From: an uncultured Lachnospiraceae bacterium
GTDB lineage: Bacteria > Bacillota > Clostridia > Lachnospirales > Lachnospiraceae
Direction of reading: 5' to 3'
Assembly: GCA_934371505.1 (NCBI GenBank)
Contig: CAKRNW010000022.1
Location: forward strand, 1-22,908
Length of the DNA: 22,908 bases
Below, piece after piece: positions 15,037-22,702 of this stretch. The translations under genes and the position numbers were made by a program. The notes beneath the pieces are model-generated. The model saw only the letters and a list, made by a program, of their open reading frames with translations, was not told the origin of the DNA and searched no databases. Position 1 is the first letter of the stretch; each line of letters begins with the position of its first letter.

Positions 15037-16545
15037 TTATAGGTATTTTGCACTGAGTCTTAAAAGTTCTTCCTGATTGGTTTCCTTTGTGTTGACGATT
15101 CCGGAAAGATGTCCGTTGGACATTACGCCGATCCGGTTGGTGATGCCAAGAATCTCCGGCATTTCAGAAGATACAACGATAATGGTCTTACCTTCTTTTG
15201 CCATCTTAATAATTAACTCGTAGATTTCATATTTTGCACCTACATCGATTCCTCGAGTGGGTTCATCCATCATGAATACCTGAGGTCCTCTTTCCAGCCA
15301 CTTACCGAAGATAACCTTTTGCTGATTACCGCCGGAAAGACTGGTAATCATATCGTCCGGTCCCATGCACTTTGTATGCATGATTTTAATTTCCTTAGCA
15401 GTGGAGTTTACCATCTTTGTATCAGAAAGAGCCGGTCCATTCTTATAGGCATTCAGATTTGCAATGGTGGTGTTGAAAGTAAGGTCAGTCTTTAAAAAGA
15501 GGCCGTTTGCCTTACGTTCCTCTGTAATCATTGCAAAGCCGTAATCCATGGCTTCCTTTGCACTGGTGAAGTTCATCAGCTTGCCATTCAGATATACGCG
15601 GCCTGCAGCTCTGGTACGTACACCAAAAATAGTTTCCAGAAGTTCGGTACGTCCGGCACCAACCAGACCGTATAATCCGAAAATCTCACCTTTCCGGACA
15701 TCAAAGGAAATATCCTGCAGATGGGGTTCATACTTGGTAGACAGGTGCTGTATGGATAAAACAACATCGCCAGGGGTATTGTCCACAGGAGGAAAACGAT
15801 TTTCCAATACACGACCAACCATGGCAGCAATTAATTCATTCATGTTGGTATCTTTGGCATCCTTGGTCATGACAAGATTACCATCCCGGAGAACGGAAAT
15901 CTGATCACAGATTTCAAAAATCTCATCCATTTTGTGGGAGATATAAATTAAGGAAATTCCCTGGGATTTCAACATTCTCATCATTTCAAAAAGCTTATTA
16001 ACTTCCTGAACCGTGAGAGAAGAGGTGGGCTCATCAAGAACAATTACCTTGGCGTTATAAGAGATTGCCTTGGCAATCTCACACATTTGACGCTGAGAAA
16101 CAGACATTTTTCTCATTGGCTGTTCCAGATTGACCGTCATGCCTAATTTACGGAAAAGGTCGGATGCCTCCCTTTTCATTCTTCCTTCATCCACCATACC
16201 CATCGCGTTGCGGGGATAGCGTCCGAGGAATAAATTATCTACTACATTTCTTTCCAGACACTGATTCAATTCCTGATGCACCATTGCAATTCCGTTTTCA
16301 AGGGCATCCTTAGGACCGGAAAAGCTTACTTCTTTTCCTTCCAGATAAATCGAACCTTCATCTTTTTGATAGGTGCCGAAGAGACACTTCATCATTGTTG
16401 ACTTACCAGCGCCATTTTCACCCATAAGACCCATAACCGTGCCTTCTTTCACATCCAGATTGATGTGATCGAGAACCCGGTTTCGTCCGAAGGATTTGCA
16501 CATGCCGCGTATGGATAAGACAATGTTATCTTTCTTGTTTTCCAT
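15037..16545 (-). CDS. mglA: Sugar ABC transporter ATPase MglA (two tandem nucleotide-binding domains)
   Basis: The energy-coupling subunit of the galactose-type importer, 502 residues with two ATPase domains. Domain 1 has Walker A GENGAGKST, a degenerate signature (MSVSQRQ) and Walker B VIVLDEPTSSL. Domain 2 has a degenerate Walker A (GLVGAGRTE), signature LSGGNQQKV and Walker B VFMMDEPTRGIDVG. This split of intact and degenerate motifs is normal for MglA/RbsA. The start is placed at the ATG (16545) 8 nt after ACAGGAGT; an in-frame ATG six codons upstream precedes that site. It lies between mglB (after a terminator hairpin) and mglC (18 nt away). Confidence 0.93.
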   Translation of the reverse strand: MENKKDNIVLSIRGMCKSFGRNRVLDHINLDVKEGTVMGLMGENGAGKSTMMKCLFGTYQKDEGSIYLEGKEVSFSGPKDALENGIAMVHQELNQCLERNVVDNLFLGRYPRNAMGMVDEGRMKREASDLFRKLGMTVNLEQPMRKMSVSQRQMCEIAKAISYNAKVIVLDEPTSSLTVQEVNKLFEMMRMLKSQGISLIYISHKMDEIFEICDQISVLRDGNLVMTKDAKDTNMNELIAAMVGRVLENRFPPVDNTPGDVVLSIQHLSTKYEPHLQDISFDVRKGEIFGLYGLVGAGRTELLETIFGVRTRAAGRVYLNGKLMNFTSAKEAMDYGFAMITEERKANGLFLKTDLTFNTTIANLNAYKNGPALSDTKMVNSTAKEIKIMHTKCMGPDDMITSLSGGNQQKVIFGKWLERGPQVFMMDEPTRGIDVGAKYEIYELIIKMAKEGKTIIVVSSEMPEILGITNRIGVMSNGHLSGIVNTKETNQEELLRLSAKYL

Positions 16546-16584
16546 TGCGCTTACTCCTGTCATAGATTAGTTGCATTGTTTCTT

Positions 16585-16618
16585 AAAAAAGTTTAGGGAG
16601 AATTTCTTCTCCCTAAAC
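16585..16618 (-). terminator. Terminator-like hairpin with GAAA tetraloop between mglB and mglA
   Basis: On the transcribed strand a perfect 12-bp stem (16618-16607 with 16602-16591) is closed by a GAAA tetraloop and followed by six T (16590-16585). It begins 21 nt after the mglB stop. It looks like a full rho-independent terminator, yet mglA and mglC follow with no evident promoter, so readthrough is implied and the binding protein should be made in excess. Confidence 0.85.
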
Positions 16619-16639
16619 GATTCAAATCCTATCGGTTTT

Positions 16640-17965
16640 TTACTGATTAAGGATTGACATGTATGAAGCTGCGTTATCTGTCTTAACCATGTTGATTGCA
16701 AATGCATCATACTGGCTAGGATTTCCTAAACGGTTTGTAATGTTAGACTCAGTCTGTCCATCACCACCGATGTACTCAACTTCGAGATTTAAGAGATCAT
16801 CGTATTTCTGCAGCAGAGGCTGATAAGTAGAACTCAGGAAGTTATCAGCAGCGTTGTAGATGTTCAGCCATACCTTCTTGGAAGGATGAGCAGTTGCATC
16901 AAGCTGTGTAGAAACAGGTGCCCAGGTAACGGTGGAATCTGTGAAATCCTGATAGTTGTCAGCAGTAACTGCTACGTTTAATGCGTAGTAAGAACGCTGA
17001 TCAGCATCGTATTTGTAAACATCATCGGATAATACGTTGCCTGCATCATCAGCAGTACCGATACCGGTATCAATGTCAACACCATCTAAGGCGTTACGCA
17101 GAACACGAAGAGTTAAATAAGCCTGAACATCAGCGTGCTGGCTGATGGTTCCGCCGTATCCCTCTGCAATAGCTGCAACAGCATCGCTGTTTGCATCGTA
17201 TCCGAAGGTAGGAACTTTGTTGTCTTTGGACCAAGCATTGAACATGGACATTCCCATACCATCATTGTTAGATGCAACGATATCAATCTGATCGCCGAAG
17301 GAAGAAGACCAGGTACCGATTGCGTTACCAGCGGTAGCAGCATCCCATGTTGCACCAGCGGAGTTCTTCATTTCCTGAGAAGCAAGCTCACGAACCACAT
17401 ATTCTTTACCGTTTACGGTAATCTTACCATCCTGTACAACGGTAGCAGAACCGTCTACGTTGGTTCCGGCAGGATCACTTACGATATTGCCGTCAGCTTC
17501 AATCGCTGTGCCAAGAGCTTTACGAACACCTCTGGTACGAGCGATGGAATCGTTGTGTCCGATATCACCGATTGCAAGTACATATCCGATTACGCCATCT
17601 CCGTTACGGTCGATGGAATCAATGTTTGCCTCAATGTAATCAGCAATCATCTGTCCCTGAAGTTCAGCACCCTGGTTTGCATCGAAACCTACATAATAGG
17701 TATCTTTGTTAAAGTTTAATGCATTCATGTCCAGTTCGCCGGTGGAACTGTTGGAAGGCTGACGGTTAAACCATACTAAGGGCTTATCCTTATTTGCTAC
17801 ATCTCCGGTAGCAGCAACCTCTGCGGTAGCGGAGGAATCTGTTGTCTCTGTCATAGTGTCAGAGGCAGCAGGAGCGGTGGTTGCAGCGCTATCTTTGGAA
17901 CCACATCCTACAGCGGACATAGCGAAGACAGCAGCCATGGTTAATACAACAAGTTTCTTTTTCAT
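16640..17965 (-). CDS. mglB: Galactose/glucose-binding lipoprotein MglB, apparently circularly permuted
   Basis: Extracellular sugar-binding lipoprotein, 441 residues from an ATG with ribosome site AGGGAG; upstream in-frame codons precede that site. The lipobox is SAVGC (Cys21), followed by a Thr/Ala/Ser linker to about 58. The binding domain is in an unusual order. Residues 59-341 follow E. coli MglB from residue 84 to its C-terminus: WFNRQP (N67 = Asn91), Ca loop DRNGDGVIG (119-127), GHNDSIAR (H137, D139, R143 = His152, Asp154, Arg158), W207 (= Trp183), ASNND (N234 = Asn211), FGYDA (D257 = Asp236), TISQ (Q276 for Asn256). After a linker (342-363), residues 364-441 match the E. coli N-terminus: KVWLNIYNAADNFLS (D374 = Asp14) and AFAINMVKTD. 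An extra 30 or so residues sit near 155-200. Followed by a strong hairpin, then mglA and mglC. Confidence 0.88.
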   Translation of the reverse strand: MKKKLVVLTMAAVFAMSAVGCGSKDSAATTAPAASDTMTETTDSSATAEVAATGDVANKDKPLVWFNRQPSNSSTGELDMNALNFNKDTYYVGFDANQGAELQGQMIADYIEANIDSIDRNGDGVIGYVLAIGDIGHNDSIARTRGVRKALGTAIEADGNIVSDPAGTNVDGSATVVQDGKITVNGKEYVVRELASQEMKNSAGATWDAATAGNAIGTWSSSFGDQIDIVASNNDGMGMSMFNAWSKDNKVPTFGYDANSDAVAAIAEGYGGTISQHADVQAYLTLRVLRNALDGVDIDTGIGTADDAGNVLSDDVYKYDADQRSYYALNVAVTADNYQDFTDSTVTWAPVSTQLDATAHPSKKVWLNIYNAADNFLSSTYQPLLQKYDDLLNLEVEYIGGDGQTESNITNRLGNPSQYDAFAINMVKTDNAASYMSILNQ

Positions 17966-17998
17966 GTTTATTACTCCCTTTCTTTTGTTGATATTTAC

Positions 17999-18004
17999 AG
18001 TATA
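17999..18004 (-). promoter_or_regulatory. -10 element of the mglBAC promoter
   Basis: TATACT on the minus strand, about 34 nt before the mglB ATG. The hexamer 17 nt upstream (ATAGAA) is a poor -35, which fits a promoter needing an activator such as the AraC-type regulator of this locus. Confidence 0.45.
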
Positions 18005-18122
18005 CGGGATTTTTGCATGTTTTCTATAGAATATTTTTCGGTTCACATTAAAAATTTTACTGATATTTTCGTTATTTTTTATAGAGACACCATATTTTCT
18101 GCGTTTTTTTAAAGCACTATGT

Positions 18123-18139
18123 ATACCTGTGTGAGGTAT
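18123..18139. promoter_or_regulatory. Inverted repeat in the mglB / kinase divergent gap
   Basis: ATACCT and AGGTAT, perfect 6-bp arms around a 5-nt centre, in the middle of the 278-nt divergent gap. Position makes it a candidate operator for either direction. No second copy was seen. The rest of 17966-18243 is AT-rich with no gene. Confidence 0.3.
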
Positions 18140-18243
18140 GTGCAGGATTATGATTGTACAGGGTTTCCAAATATGATAGGATAAAAGACAGATCAGCAGG
18201 TCACAGGATAGGGATGTTGTTTTGCAGACAAGGAGGATTGATT

Positions 18244-18294
18244 ATGGTAAAACATATTATTATTGGGACATTGAGGTATCGTGGTAGAAGATGA
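18244..18294 (+). CDS. 16-codon upstream reading frame coupled to the histidine kinase
   Basis: An ATG at 18244 lies 7 nt after a consensus ribosome site AAGGAGG (18230-18236), the best in this part of the window. It opens MVKHIIIGTLRYRGRR and stops at a TGA (18292-18294) that overlaps the kinase ATG (18291-18293) as ATGA. The kinase start has no ribosome site of its own, so ribosomes probably reach it by re-initiation after this short peptide. Codon content shows no attenuation-type run. The peptide itself may have no function. Confidence 0.6.
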   Translation: MVKHIIIGTLRYRGRR

Positions 18295-20009
18295 AAAAAT
18301 CCAACCTTTCTCTTTCGCGCATGATTACCATACTTGTTGTGTTTCTGGTCACCATTTTTTTACTATGGTCCACCTTTTTGTTCTTATCACTTTACACCAC
18401 CGGTATGAAAGAGAATGCCAAAACAACCAGTGAACAGGCGGTGGTGCAGGCATCCAATGCGATCGCTAATTATATAGAAGATATGCAGGATATTATGAGC
18501 ATAGTGCAGAACAGTTTTACCGTCTGCCCGAATGAACAGCAGAAAACATTGGAAATGCTCTGCCGCGTCCGTTCAGACCTGGTTGCTATTTACGTTTATA
18601 ATGCGGACGGGAAGCTGGAGGACTCCTATACCGGCGGACGGGCTATGAAACAGAACTATTTGAAGGATTTGTCTTACATTTCCAGAGAATTTTATAATCC
18701 CCAGACCCTTTACCTTTCAGAACCGCATGTGGAATCCATGCTGCAGGATTATTATCCATGGGTGGTATCGGTGCTGCAGGAAATTACAATAGCGGATGGG
18801 GAAAAGGCCAGGGTTGTTATTGATATCCGGTTTTCCCAAATTTCCGATTATGTAGATAATGTGGGAATCGGTCAGCATGGATACTGTTTTATTGTGGATG
18901 CGAATGGGGAAATCATTTATCATCCCCAACAGCAGCTGCTATATTCCGGATTGAAAGAAGAACCGGCAAGGGCGTTGGATTTGGAGCAGGAAGGTACCTT
19001 TGAAACGGATGAGCTCATCTGCAGCGTGCAGAAGTTGAAGCGGTGTACCTGGAAAGTGGTGGGAGTCAGCTATGTCAGTGAGATGGTGACGACGAAGGCA
19101 ATGAAACTCCTGAAGAATATCTGTGTGATTTTCACTGTGATTTTTCTTGTAACGGTAATTGTCAGCATGCTCATATCCAGACTTGTCACCCATCCGATAC
19201 AACGCCTTATACAGGCAATGGGAGACTTTGAACGGAATGCAGCGGAATATGTGTATCAGCCGGTGACAGGAACTATGGAGATTTCGGCTCTTTCCCAGTC
19301 TTTTGAGCATATGGTGGGAAAGATCCAGAATCTGATGAATCAGGTGCGTCAGGAAGAAATTTCCCTGCGCAAGACAGAATTAAAAGCGTTACAGGCACAG
19401 ATTAATCCTCATTTCCTGTACAATACGCTGGATGCCATCGGGTGGCTTTGTGAGGCGGAGCGCTGTCAGGATGCAGTGGAGATGGTAAATGCCCTGGCAA
19501 AACTGTTTCGTATCAGTATTAGTAAAGGCCATGAATTGATTACCATTGAAAAAGAAGTAGAGCATGCAAAAAGCTATCTGAAAATTGAAAACTTCCGTTA
19601 TAAAAATCAGTTTACCTATGAATTCCAGGTGGAAGAACAATGTCTTCCCTGTTATTGTAACAAAATTACCTTACAACCTATTATCGAAAATGCCATTAAT
19701 CATGGGTTGAGCCGTATGGTAGATGAAGGTCATATTCTGATTCGCATCTATGGGGAAGGCGACGATATTGTCTTCCAGGTGGAGGATAATGGTGTAGGCA
19801 TGACGGAAGAACAGTGCAATTCTATTTTAGATAAAGAACCGGGAGATAATTCGGGTATCGGAATTAAAAATGTGAATGACAGAGTCAAAATCTATTTTGG
19901 AAAGGAATATGGGCTTTCCATTCAAAGCGAACTGGATGAAGGAACCATCGTGACGATACGGATGCCAAAAGTAGTGCAGAAGGATGCTGCCGGATGGGAG
20001 AAAGTCTGA
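18291..20009 (+). CDS. Membrane sensor histidine kinase (YesM/LytS type)
   Basis: Sensor kinase of 572 residues. Membrane span 1 is at about 11-35, followed by an extracellular sensor of about 235 residues with Cache-like text (DLVAIYVYNADGKL, HGYCFIVDANGEIIYHP). Span 2 is about 277-298, then a HAMP-type region (300-350). The His_kinase core has phosphoacceptor H374 in QAQINPHFLYNTLDAI, and an HATPase domain has N467 in LQPIIENAINHGL, DNGVGM (499-504) and SGIGIKNVNDRV. This is the kinase class that pairs with YesN/AraC regulators such as the one at 11637-13241. A sugar-binding lipoprotein follows 7 nt later and may act as its extracellular co-sensor. A CLPCYC cluster (451-456) between the H and N boxes is unexplained. 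Start overlaps the upstream short frame. Confidence 0.92.
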   Translation: MKKSNLSLSRMITILVVFLVTIFLLWSTFLFLSLYTTGMKENAKTTSEQAVVQASNAIANYIEDMQDIMSIVQNSFTVCPNEQQKTLEMLCRVRSDLVAIYVYNADGKLEDSYTGGRAMKQNYLKDLSYISREFYNPQTLYLSEPHVESMLQDYYPWVVSVLQEITIADGEKARVVIDIRFSQISDYVDNVGIGQHGYCFIVDANGEIIYHPQQQLLYSGLKEEPARALDLEQEGTFETDELICSVQKLKRCTWKVVGVSYVSEMVTTKAMKLLKNICVIFTVIFLVTVIVSMLISRLVTHPIQRLIQAMGDFERNAAEYVYQPVTGTMEISALSQSFEHMVGKIQNLMNQVRQEEISLRKTELKALQAQINPHFLYNTLDAIGWLCEAERCQDAVEMVNALAKLFRISISKGHELITIEKEVEHAKSYLKIENFRYKNQFTYEFQVEEQCLPCYCNKITLQPIIENAINHGLSRMVDEGHILIRIYGEGDDIVFQVEDNGVGMTEEQCNSILDKEPGDNSGIGIKNVNDRVKIYFGKEYGLSIQSELDEGTIVTIRMPKVVQKDAAGWEKV

Positions 20010-20016
20010 AAAAGAA

Positions 20017-20997
20017 ATGCGGAAAAGTGGGAGAAAAATCTTCAGTTTATTTTTGATACTGGTGTTCCTGTTCTGCCTGTGGGGATGCGGCAAACGGGTG
20101 GAGAACGGAAAAACCCGGATTGCGGTTATCACGAAGTCCACGATCAGCTCTTTCTGGAAAAGCGTGTACGCAGGTGTACGTGCTGCCTCTGCGGAATACA
20201 ATGTCAACATTACTTTTGATGGACCGGAAACGGAGGAGGATTACGAGAAACAGAACATGCTGGTGCGCCAGGCAATGGAAGAGGGAGTGGATGCCATTGT
20301 ATTTTCGGCAGTGGATTACAACGCCAGTGCAGGGGTTATAGATCAGGCAGCCCAGCAGGGGATCAAAGTAATTGTCATTGACAGTGATGTAAACAGCACC
20401 AGGGTATCCTGCAGGATCGGAACCGACAATTATGAAGCAGGTGGTATGGCCGGCAGGGCAGCTTTGGAAACGGATGGAAAAGAACTCTATGTAGGTATTG
20501 TCAACTATGGAATCAATTCGGCCAATGGACAGCAGAGAGAGCAGGGATGCAGGAATGTGCTGGGTGAGGATACACGGGTCAGGGAGATTAGCACGATCAA
20601 TGTACTTTCCACTATAGAAGATGCCAGGGAGGAAACCCGGAAGATGCTGCTCTCCAATCCGCAGATGAATGTTGTGGTCACCTTTAACGAATGGACAAGC
20701 CTGGGAGTAGGATGGGCAATCCGGGATCTGAAACTGGCAGACAGCGTTCATGTGGTGGCTTTTGACTCCAATGTGGTTTCTGTAGGAATGCTGGAGACCG
20801 GGGAGGTGGATGCCCTCATTGTGCAGAATCCCTATGCGATGGGATATCTGGGAATTGAAACAGCAGTGAGTCTTGTAAATGGACAGACCAATGTTCCTGC
20901 TGAGATAGATACCGCTACCACCATCGTCACCAAAGACAATATGTACGAGCCGGAATGCCAAAAGATCCTGTTTCCTTTTAACGAAAGTAAAGAGTAA
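20017..20997 (+). CDS. Sugar-binding lipoprotein, likely co-sensor for the histidine kinase (RbsB-like)
   Basis: An extracellular lipoprotein of 326 residues. The start (20017) is chosen because it begins a compact signal peptide, MRKSGRKIF, then a hydrophobic core, then lipobox LWGC (Cys24). An in-frame ATG at 19984 inside the kinase gene would add an unlikely prefix. The domain is a family-2 periplasmic-type sugar-binding fold in normal order: TRIAVITKSTISSFWKSV (33-50), VDAIVFSAVD (91-100), VIVIDSDVNS, IGTDNYEAGGMAG, and the second lobe VVTFNEW and VVAFDSN. No permease or ATPase accompanies it, and it starts 7 nt after the kinase stop, so a sensing role is more likely than transport. Comparable binding proteins presenting a sugar to a kinase are XylFII (with LytS) and ChvE (with VirA). 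Ligand unknown, galactose or glucose suspected. Confidence 0.85.
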   Translation: MRKSGRKIFSLFLILVFLFCLWGCGKRVENGKTRIAVITKSTISSFWKSVYAGVRAASAEYNVNITFDGPETEEDYEKQNMLVRQAMEEGVDAIVFSAVDYNASAGVIDQAAQQGIKVIVIDSDVNSTRVSCRIGTDNYEAGGMAGRAALETDGKELYVGIVNYGINSANGQQREQGCRNVLGEDTRVREISTINVLSTIEDAREETRKMLLSNPQMNVVVTFNEWTSLGVGWAIRDLKLADSVHVVAFDSNVVSVGMLETGEVDALIVQNPYAMGYLGIETAVSLVNGQTNVPAEIDTATTIVTKDNMYEPECQKILFPFNESKE

Positions 20998-21052
20998 CAT
21001 TTTATATTTATCTCAATCAAAAATTTGCATTTTATTTTTGTACAGAATGCCA

Positions 21053-21112
21053 TATAATCTTGTTATCAGATAAATTTTCATTCAGTTTTGGACTGTCTAT
21101 AAAATTTTATAG
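21053..21112 (+). promoter_or_regulatory. Promoter region of the dlt-like genes with a 16-bp palindrome
   Basis: A perfect TATAAT lies at 21053-21058 without a clear -35. Downstream, CTATAAAATTTTATAG (21097-21112) is a perfect palindrome directly before the ribosome site of the MBOAT gene and could be an operator or, being AT-only in its core, a second -10. No terminator hairpin is evident after the binding-protein gene in 20998-21126. Confidence 0.35.
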
Positions 21113-21126
21113 AAAAGGCTGCAACA

Positions 21127-22665
21127 ATGACCTATAATTCTCTTGGATTTTTTGTATTTTTTGCAATTTTTTTAATATGCTATTTGTTGGTGCCGGACGT
21201 AAAGCTGCGGCAGGCAGTCATTCTCGCAGGCAGCTTCATATTTTATCTGTTGGCGGCAGGCCCGGCAGTGTTGATGATTCTCATCGGCACTGCTGTCGTC
21301 GTTTATCTGTGCAGCAGACGGATTGCAAAAATTTATATCGGGTATGACAAGGAAAAAGAAGGACTCACACCCAAGGAGCAGGCGGTACTTTTTGCGGAAT
21401 ATAAGAAAAAAAGCAAAAAATATCTGGTGGCGGCGCTGGTTGTCATTGTGGGCTTTCTGGCGTTTGTGAAGATAGCACGGCTTTTGCATGTGCAGAGTAT
21501 TCTGGTACCCATCGGTATTTCCTATTATACCTTTTCCTCGGTGGGATACCTGCTGGACATTTACTGGAAAAAGGCATCCTGTGAGACCAATTTCCTGAAA
21601 CTTCTGCTGTGCATGACCTATTTTCCCCACATCGTACAGGGGCCTATCGGAAGATATGACAAACTGTTAAAGCAGTTTGATGCTTTGCCCGGACCGGAAT
21701 ATCAGAGAATCTGTTTCGGTCTGCAACGCATGCTCTGGGGATTTTTCAAAAAGATGGTGGTGGCAGACAGACTGGCATTGTATACAATGGCGGTCTGGGA
21801 TATGCCAGATTATCATGCCGGGCTGGAAATGCTGTTTGCCATTGTACTGGGAGCAGTGGAACTATATGCAGATTTCTCCGGTTGTATGGATATTGTCTGT
21901 GGAGCTGCCCAGACCATGGGCGTGACATTGGAAGAAAACTTCCGCCGTCCTTTCTTTGCCAAAAACGCAGCGGAATTCTGGAGGCGCTGGCATATTACTC
22001 TGGGCACCTGGTTTAAAGACTATATTTACATGCCTATTGCCATGAATCCCCGTTTTATGAAATGGGCGGTAAAGGTGCGGAAAAAGCACGGAAACCGTGC
22101 CGGGCAGGTGGTGTCTGCAGCAGTTCCGTTGACTGTAGTGTGGTTACTCACCGGACTGTGGCATGGTACCGGCATGAATTATGTAGTCTGGGGCTTATAT
22201 TGGGGTATCCTTATTATATTGGAAACCATTTTTGCCAAGGAAACCAAACAGCTGAATGCAAGGCTGCATATTGATCCGAAAAAGAAATGGTTCCAGGTTT
22301 TCCAGATGGTACGCACTTTTCTGGTATTCTGCGTGGGCAGGATGCTCACCGTTACCGGAACACTGACGGGTTTTACCGTCCTGGTGCGTCAGCTTTTTGC
22401 AGGGAGCGGGATTCGCGCCTTTACCCAGGGAAGCCTGTTTGGATTTGGTTTAGACCGGAAAAATTTCATAGTGGCGCTCATTGGAGTGGCACTGATCTGG
22501 CTCGTTGATATTTTGCAGGAACACATCCAGATCCGGGAATGGCTGGCAAAACGCTCCCTTCCTGTACGGTGGCTGGTGTACTACAGTGCCTGTGTGATTC
22601 TGCTTATCTTTGCCAGATACGGATCGGTCTATGACGCCAGCTCGTTCATATATGGTGGATTTTGA
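21127..22665 (+). CDS. dltB: MBOAT-family O-acyltransferase, DltB-like
   Basis: A polytopic membrane protein of 512 residues in the MBOAT family. Both conserved histidines are present: H289 in FWRRWHITLGTWFKDYIY and H346 in LTGLWHGTGMNY. Other DltB-like features are YTFSSVGYLLDIYW, GPIGRY, YADFSGCMDI and the aromatic C-terminus FIYGGF. DltB moves D-alanine from the carrier protein DltC across the membrane for teichoic-acid decoration; related MBOATs acylate other wall polymers. The next gene encodes an acyl carrier protein, as in dlt operons. No dltA precedes it, so the set may be rearranged, or the substrate may differ. Ribosome site AAAGG, 8 nt before the ATG. Confidence 0.85.
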   Translation: MTYNSLGFFVFFAIFLICYLLVPDVKLRQAVILAGSFIFYLLAAGPAVLMILIGTAVVVYLCSRRIAKIYIGYDKEKEGLTPKEQAVLFAEYKKKSKKYLVAALVVIVGFLAFVKIARLLHVQSILVPIGISYYTFSSVGYLLDIYWKKASCETNFLKLLLCMTYFPHIVQGPIGRYDKLLKQFDALPGPEYQRICFGLQRMLWGFFKKMVVADRLALYTMAVWDMPDYHAGLEMLFAIVLGAVELYADFSGCMDIVCGAAQTMGVTLEENFRRPFFAKNAAEFWRRWHITLGTWFKDYIYMPIAMNPRFMKWAVKVRKKHGNRAGQVVSAAVPLTVVWLLTGLWHGTGMNYVVWGLYWGILIILETIFAKETKQLNARLHIDPKKKWFQVFQMVRTFLVFCVGRMLTVTGTLTGFTVLVRQLFAGSGIRAFTQGSLFGFGLDRKNFIVALIGVALIWLVDILQEHIQIREWLAKRSLPVRWLVYYSACVILLIFARYGSVYDASSFIYGGF

Positions 22666-22702
22666 TCGAAATAATTAAATAATCAGAAAAAGGAGAAAAC
22701 TT

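Noticed and set aside
17135..17719. 194-codon plus-strand frame opposite mglB
   Set aside because: Antisense shadow of mglB; no ribosome site and low-complexity Ser/Cys/Ile-rich translation.
16640..17965. mglB as a truncated or frameshifted gene missing its N-terminus
   Set aside because: The segment missing from the front is found intact at the C-terminal end, with its ligand-contact Asp conserved, in one uninterrupted frame with a proper signal peptide. Permutation explains this better than damage.
20047..21000. 317-codon open frame on the minus strand opposite the sugar-binding lipoprotein
   Set aside because: It mirrors a well-supported lipoprotein gene with signal peptide and sugar-binding fold. 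Its own translation is rich in His, Cys and Ile without any domain, and it lacks a ribosome site.
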